From: Sulfurimonadaceae bacterium
GTDB lineage: Bacteria; Campylobacterota; Campylobacteria; Campylobacterales; Sulfurimonadaceae
Direction of reading: 5' to 3'
NCBI GenBank assembly: GCA_028683835.1
Contig: JAQUHB010000027.1
Location: 1 to 34,744 of the forward strand
Length of the DNA: 34,744 nt
Shown: positions 32,148 to 34,744 of the stretch, in pieces
Numbering within the stretch: position 1 is the first letter of the stretch
How the letters are laid out: each line of letters begins with the position of its first letter
The notes under the pieces: generated by a model
The model's database searches: none
Seen by the model: only the letters and a program-made list of their open reading frames with translations
What the model was told of the DNA's origin: nothing
Program-made: the position numbers and the translations under genes

Positions 32148-33623
32148 TCAATGCGCCTTTACAATGATGAAATCCTCTGGAACAACAGTTCTATACTGTG
32201 GCATACTCTGCCCTATTGTCGCATTCATATAAGTCGGGTCAGCGATCACATATCGTCGATGTTCGAGATAAAAAGCATCTCCGGGCATCGGAACTTGAAT
32301 GGCCGTTGTCATATGATCTGCATATTTTACTCCGACCACATTTACATGAAAAAGTTTCTCCATCAGATAGGCATATAAAGTTGCTCTATCTTCACAGTCG
32401 CTTCCAGGGTAATAAAGTGTTTCCTGCGCAAACATAGACTTTTCTCGTCCAAACTGCTGCTGATCTGTTTCATAAACAAATGCGTGTTGTACAAAGGAAA
32501 GTACAAAGTTCATAGTATCACTTATGCGTTTGCCATCCATATACTTTTTAAGAGCCGTAGCCACCTGAACATAAGTCTCATTTTCCATTGGCGCATCAAA
32601 ATAGGTGTCATAATCAGCTTGCGGATAAGAGGCCATAAAATCGATGATATTTTGATTATAATCAAACGCTACTTTGATCTCTTTACCTTGATAATTAAAC
32701 GCTAATGTTTTTGATTTTTTAACAACTGGAAAATTTGGAAGAGTAAGAAGTGCCAAATCAAGTGGTCTCACAGATCCTGGATAATCCTGGTTATATGTAT
32801 AAATATTTCCCGCTCCACGTTTATTGTAATAGCTAAGCGCATAAAATTTCTTATTATCCAGCATATAACTTGGCGTAGAATAGATCATCTTTTTAGAATA
32901 AGTCAGTAAAACTACATGATTGTTCTCTGTCAAGCCTACTTTTACTGCATATCCAAGCTTATTAAACACAAACCAGCTGAAAAGTTTTGCATCATCTGTA
33001 TCTTCGAATATTTTTGCTGAAAGTTGATTGACCAAAAGATAAACACCCCAATCATTGAGATTTAACTGAGTAATTGTCGCTTGAAGATCTGCTACAAAAG
33101 CTTGATATTCACTAGAAGCGGCTTTATCAAAAAATGAAGCGATTCCCTCTTGAGTATTTGGATAAAATCTTGCTTGTTTGAGTCCATACGGCGTTTGAAA
33201 ACTAAGTGTTGAGCTGTAAAATGAGAAAGTGATATCTTTATGTAAAGATACAGGCTTTTGAATGATAAGTATTTTTTGCTCGATGTTAGATTTCGGTTCA
33301 GGCTTGACATCAACGATAATTTTTGGACCCAAACTCGGTGGTGTGACATAGATAGTTTTTGGTAAGATTTTTGGCTTTGGTTTTTCATACAGAGTTTCCC
33401 CTGTGTATTCTTGATACGCTTTCCACTGCTCTTTTAGATAAGTATTGAAAGCTTCGTCTCGTTCATCTTTATACCTCTGAAATGATTCATTCTGCGATGT
33501 TTTAAAATCTTCAAATGTACCTGCATGCAGTGTTAAAACAGTGAAAAAAAGAACACTGTTAAAACGGCCAAACAGCCTGCATGATTTTCGTTCCCCATCC
33601 CTGTTGCGTTGCACGGTCCACAT
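32148..33623 (-). CDS. Exported transglutaminase-like (papain-fold) protein, downstream of flgH
   Basis: About 491 aa. Numbering from the ATG at 33623: a basic N-terminus and hydrophobic segment (about 20-34, ending LHAG) look like a signal peptide. A charged helical region with Pro/Lys follows (36-90), then a long beta-rich middle of unknown type (95-345). The C-terminal transglutaminase-like domain has a Cys-His-Asp triad in order: SDCEDRA (Cys410), DHMTT (His437), VIADPTY (Asp462). Likely a periplasmic thiol peptidase or transglutaminase; substrate unknown. The start is uncertain: the ATG at 33623 abuts AAGGGG, and a GTG at 33614 is better spaced (9 nt). Either start lies within the end of flgH (overlap 56-65 nt), so translation is probably coupled to flgH. 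Confidence 0.75.
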   Translation of the reverse strand: MWTVQRNRDGERKSCRLFGRFNSVLFFTVLTLHAGTFEDFKTSQNESFQRYKDERDEAFNTYLKEQWKAYQEYTGETLYEKPKPKILPKTIYVTPPSLGPKIIVDVKPEPKSNIEQKILIIQKPVSLHKDITFSFYSSTLSFQTPYGLKQARFYPNTQEGIASFFDKAASSEYQAFVADLQATITQLNLNDWGVYLLVNQLSAKIFEDTDDAKLFSWFVFNKLGYAVKVGLTENNHVVLLTYSKKMIYSTPSYMLDNKKFYALSYYNKRGAGNIYTYNQDYPGSVRPLDLALLTLPNFPVVKKSKTLAFNYQGKEIKVAFDYNQNIIDFMASYPQADYDTYFDAPMENETYVQVATALKKYMDGKRISDTMNFVLSFVQHAFVYETDQQQFGREKSMFAQETLYYPGSDCEDRATLYAYLMEKLFHVNVVGVKYADHMTTAIQVPMPGDAFYLEHRRYVIADPTYMNATIGQSMPQYRTVVPEDFIIVKAH

Positions 33624-34269
33624 CCCCTTGAGTTTTATAAAGTATTTTTGCATCACTTATTTGTGAAGAGCTTATCTGATTACTTTGGCTGATATCGTAT
33701 GGTCGTATCACACCGCTTACCTGGATAATCTGTTTTTGCTCATCAATCAAAATTTCACGTTTTCCTGAGACAAAATAGTTTCCATTTTCCAGAACTTTAA
33801 TCACTCTCGCAGAAACAGTTGTCGTAAATGATGCATTATTGGTCGCCGCACCCTTACCTGCAAAAGTAGAAGTAGAATTTGTTGAAAAGCCGATATTGGT
33901 TAAACCATTAAGCTTACTTGCCATAGCCGAAACTGCTGGATTTCCATTTGCTGCAACAATACCGCCGCCTAAACTGCTCGTATCACTTTTTGAAAGTGCT
34001 TTTGTTCCGGTGTTACTACTGGTCGCTGCTTCAGAGATAACAATCGTAACTATATCATTTACATGCATCGCTTTATGATCTGAAAAAAGAGGATTATCTC
34101 CTTTTCCAAAGATACTTCCAGCAGAAGAAAAATCCTGTTGTTCTTGTTTAGCAGGCATCTCCTCAACATACTTAGGTGGCTCAAAATTAATCTCCGGATC
34201 TGCAAGATGTGCCGTACAGCCAGTGAATGTGAGTATAACATATAAACCAATAATCAAAATTTTTATCAT
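33559..34269 (-). CDS. flgH: FlgH, flagellar L-ring lipoprotein
   Basis: 236 aa outer-membrane ring subunit of the flagellar basal body. The lipoprotein signal ends LTFTGC (Cys18). Family features include GSIFGKGDNPLFSDHKAMHV, then NDIVTIVISEAATSSNTGTK, the Gly/Ser-rich middle, and NGNYFVSGKREILIDEQKQ with SGVIRPYDIS near the end. It is preceded by a consensus sigma-54 promoter and overlaps the transglutaminase-like gene at its 3' end. FlgI and FlgA are not in the window. Confidence 0.95.
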   Translation of the reverse strand: MIKILIIGLYVILTFTGCTAHLADPEINFEPPKYVEEMPAKQEQQDFSSAGSIFGKGDNPLFSDHKAMHVNDIVTIVISEAATSSNTGTKALSKSDTSSLGGGIVAANGNPAVSAMASKLNGLTNIGFSTNSTSTFAGKGAATNNASFTTTVSARVIKVLENGNYFVSGKREILIDEQKQIIQVSGVIRPYDISQSNQISSSQISDAKILYKTQGDVDRATQQGWGTKIMQAVWPF

Positions 34270-34314
34270 AAATCTCTTCTTTTAAACAATCTAAAGGGCA
34301 GCTTTACCCGCTCT

Positions 34315-34323
34315 TGCTATAAT
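34315..34323 (+). promoter_or_regulatory. Extended -10 promoter of the YqeY-family gene
   Basis: TG-C-TATAAT lies 29 nt before the ATG on the plus strand. It overlaps the transcription start region of the divergent flgH sigma-54 promoter. Confidence 0.65.
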
Positions 34324-34327
34324 ACTA

Positions 34328-34343
34328 GCAAAAAAAGTTCCAA
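34328..34343 (-). promoter_or_regulatory. Sigma-54 promoter of flgH
   Basis: Minus strand TTGGAA, N6, TTGCTA, with GG (plus 34340-34341) and GC (34328-34329) exactly 10 nt apart. This matches the RpoN -24/-12 consensus. The expected start is about 45 nt upstream of the flgH ATG. Confidence 0.87.
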
Positions 34344-34352
34344 GGAAGATTT

Positions 34353-34744
34353 ATGAGTTTAAAAGAACAGATCAATACTGAAATAAAAGAAGCTATGAAA
34401 GCAAAAGAAAATGCAAAACGCGATGCGCTGAGACTTTTAAGCAGTGCATTTAAGCAAATAGAAGTGGATGAAAGAAAAGAGCTCAGTGATGAAGATGTCA
34501 TCAAAATCATCCAAAAACAGATCAAGCAAAGAAACGATTCTATCACTCAATACCAAGCTGCGGGACGTGATGATCTGATAGAAAAAGAGATACTTGAAAT
34601 CTCATTTTATGAGCCATATCTGCCAAAACAGCTTGGCGATGAGGAGCTAAGTTCTGCCATAAAAGCAATCATCGCACAAGTCGGAGCCGAGTCTATGAAA
34701 GATATCGGAAAAGTGATGGGGATGGCGAGCAAAGAGCTTGCAGG
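34353..34744 (+). CDS. yqeY: YqeY/GatB-like domain protein, 5' part (cut by window end)
   Basis: The first 130 codons are in the window without a stop; the family is usually about 150 aa, so only a short tail is missing. Family features: SLKEQINTEIKEAMKAKENA, LRLLSSAFKQIEVDERKELS, then YQAAGRDDLIEKEI and YEPYLPKQL, ending in KDIGKVMGMASKEL. The fold resembles the GatB tail domain that contacts tRNA; the biological role is not settled. AAGGAAG lies 4 nt upstream of the ATG. Confidence 0.92.
   Translation, partial: MSLKEQINTEIKEAMKAKENAKRDALRLLSSAFKQIEVDERKELSDEDVIKIIQKQIKQRNDSITQYQAAGRDDLIEKEILEISFYEPYLPKQLGDEELSSAIKAIIAQVGAESMKDIGKVMGMASKELA

Noticed and set aside
1-34744. CRISPR arrays, insertion sequences, prophage or integrase genes
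   Set aside because: None seen: no regularly spaced repeats, transposase motifs or flanking direct repeats. The TTACATGTAA copies are irregularly spaced and too short for CRISPR.

Overview
The window reads as a mesophilic, AT-rich chromosome segment of a Campylobacterota (epsilonproteobacterial) species, most likely Sulfurimonas or a close relative. The evidence is gene order and family type. The block rodA / rluD-flpA-trmB-ftsE-ftsX-M23 and the block argG-rplI-hslV-hslU-era match the Campylobacter jejuni arrangement as I remember it. The flagellar genes carry textbook sigma-54 and sigma-28 promoters of the epsilon type. The organism is inferred from these features; no marker gene such as 16S rRNA is present.

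Layout. 1-1.3 kb: tRNA-Met and rodA on the minus strand. 1.3-7.5 kb: a tight plus-strand operon for a 23S rRNA pseudouridine synthase, an FN3 lipoprotein (FlpA-like), TrmB, FtsE, FtsX and an EnvC-like degenerate LytM protein, which together suggest control of septal murein hydrolysis. 7.5-9.3 kb: a minus-strand trio of two small unknown proteins and an MFS transporter. 9.3-9.8 kb: flaG with its own FliA promoter and terminator. 9.9-15.1 kb: argG, a ferredoxin-thioredoxin-reductase/rhodanese fusion, rplI, hslV, hslU, era. 15.1-15.7 kb: a decayed coding relic. 15.7-25.1 kb: a nine-gene operon of type IV pilus/T2SS type that matches the Campylobacter Cts natural-transformation system (PilM-PilN fusion, PilO-like, PilP/GspC-like, secretin, AAA ATPase, two unknown membrane/periplasmic proteins, PilB-type ATPase, PilC-type platform). 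It has no intact pilin, prepilin peptidase or retraction ATPase here. 25.1-27.7 kb: UvrD/Rep helicase and fliW (sigma-54 promoter), minus strand. 27.8-32.1 kb: valS and a SulP-STAS transporter. 32.1-34.3 kb: a transglutaminase-like periplasmic protein translated just downstream of flgH, under a sigma-54 promoter. 34.35 kb to the end: 5' part of a YqeY-family gene.

The observation I rate highest is a short repeated motif, the palindrome TTACATGTAA, usually extended asymmetrically to TTTACATGTAAG. It occurs six times exactly in 34.7 kb, against roughly 0.1 expected by composition. Two copies are arranged head to head as the hairpin terminator directly behind the transformation operon, and another lies in the only other convergent gap. 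This is how DNA uptake sequences are organised in Neisseria and Pasteurellaceae. Such a motif in this phylum, beside its own uptake machinery, would be new if confirmed; a regulator-binding site or other genome-wide repeat is the main alternative.
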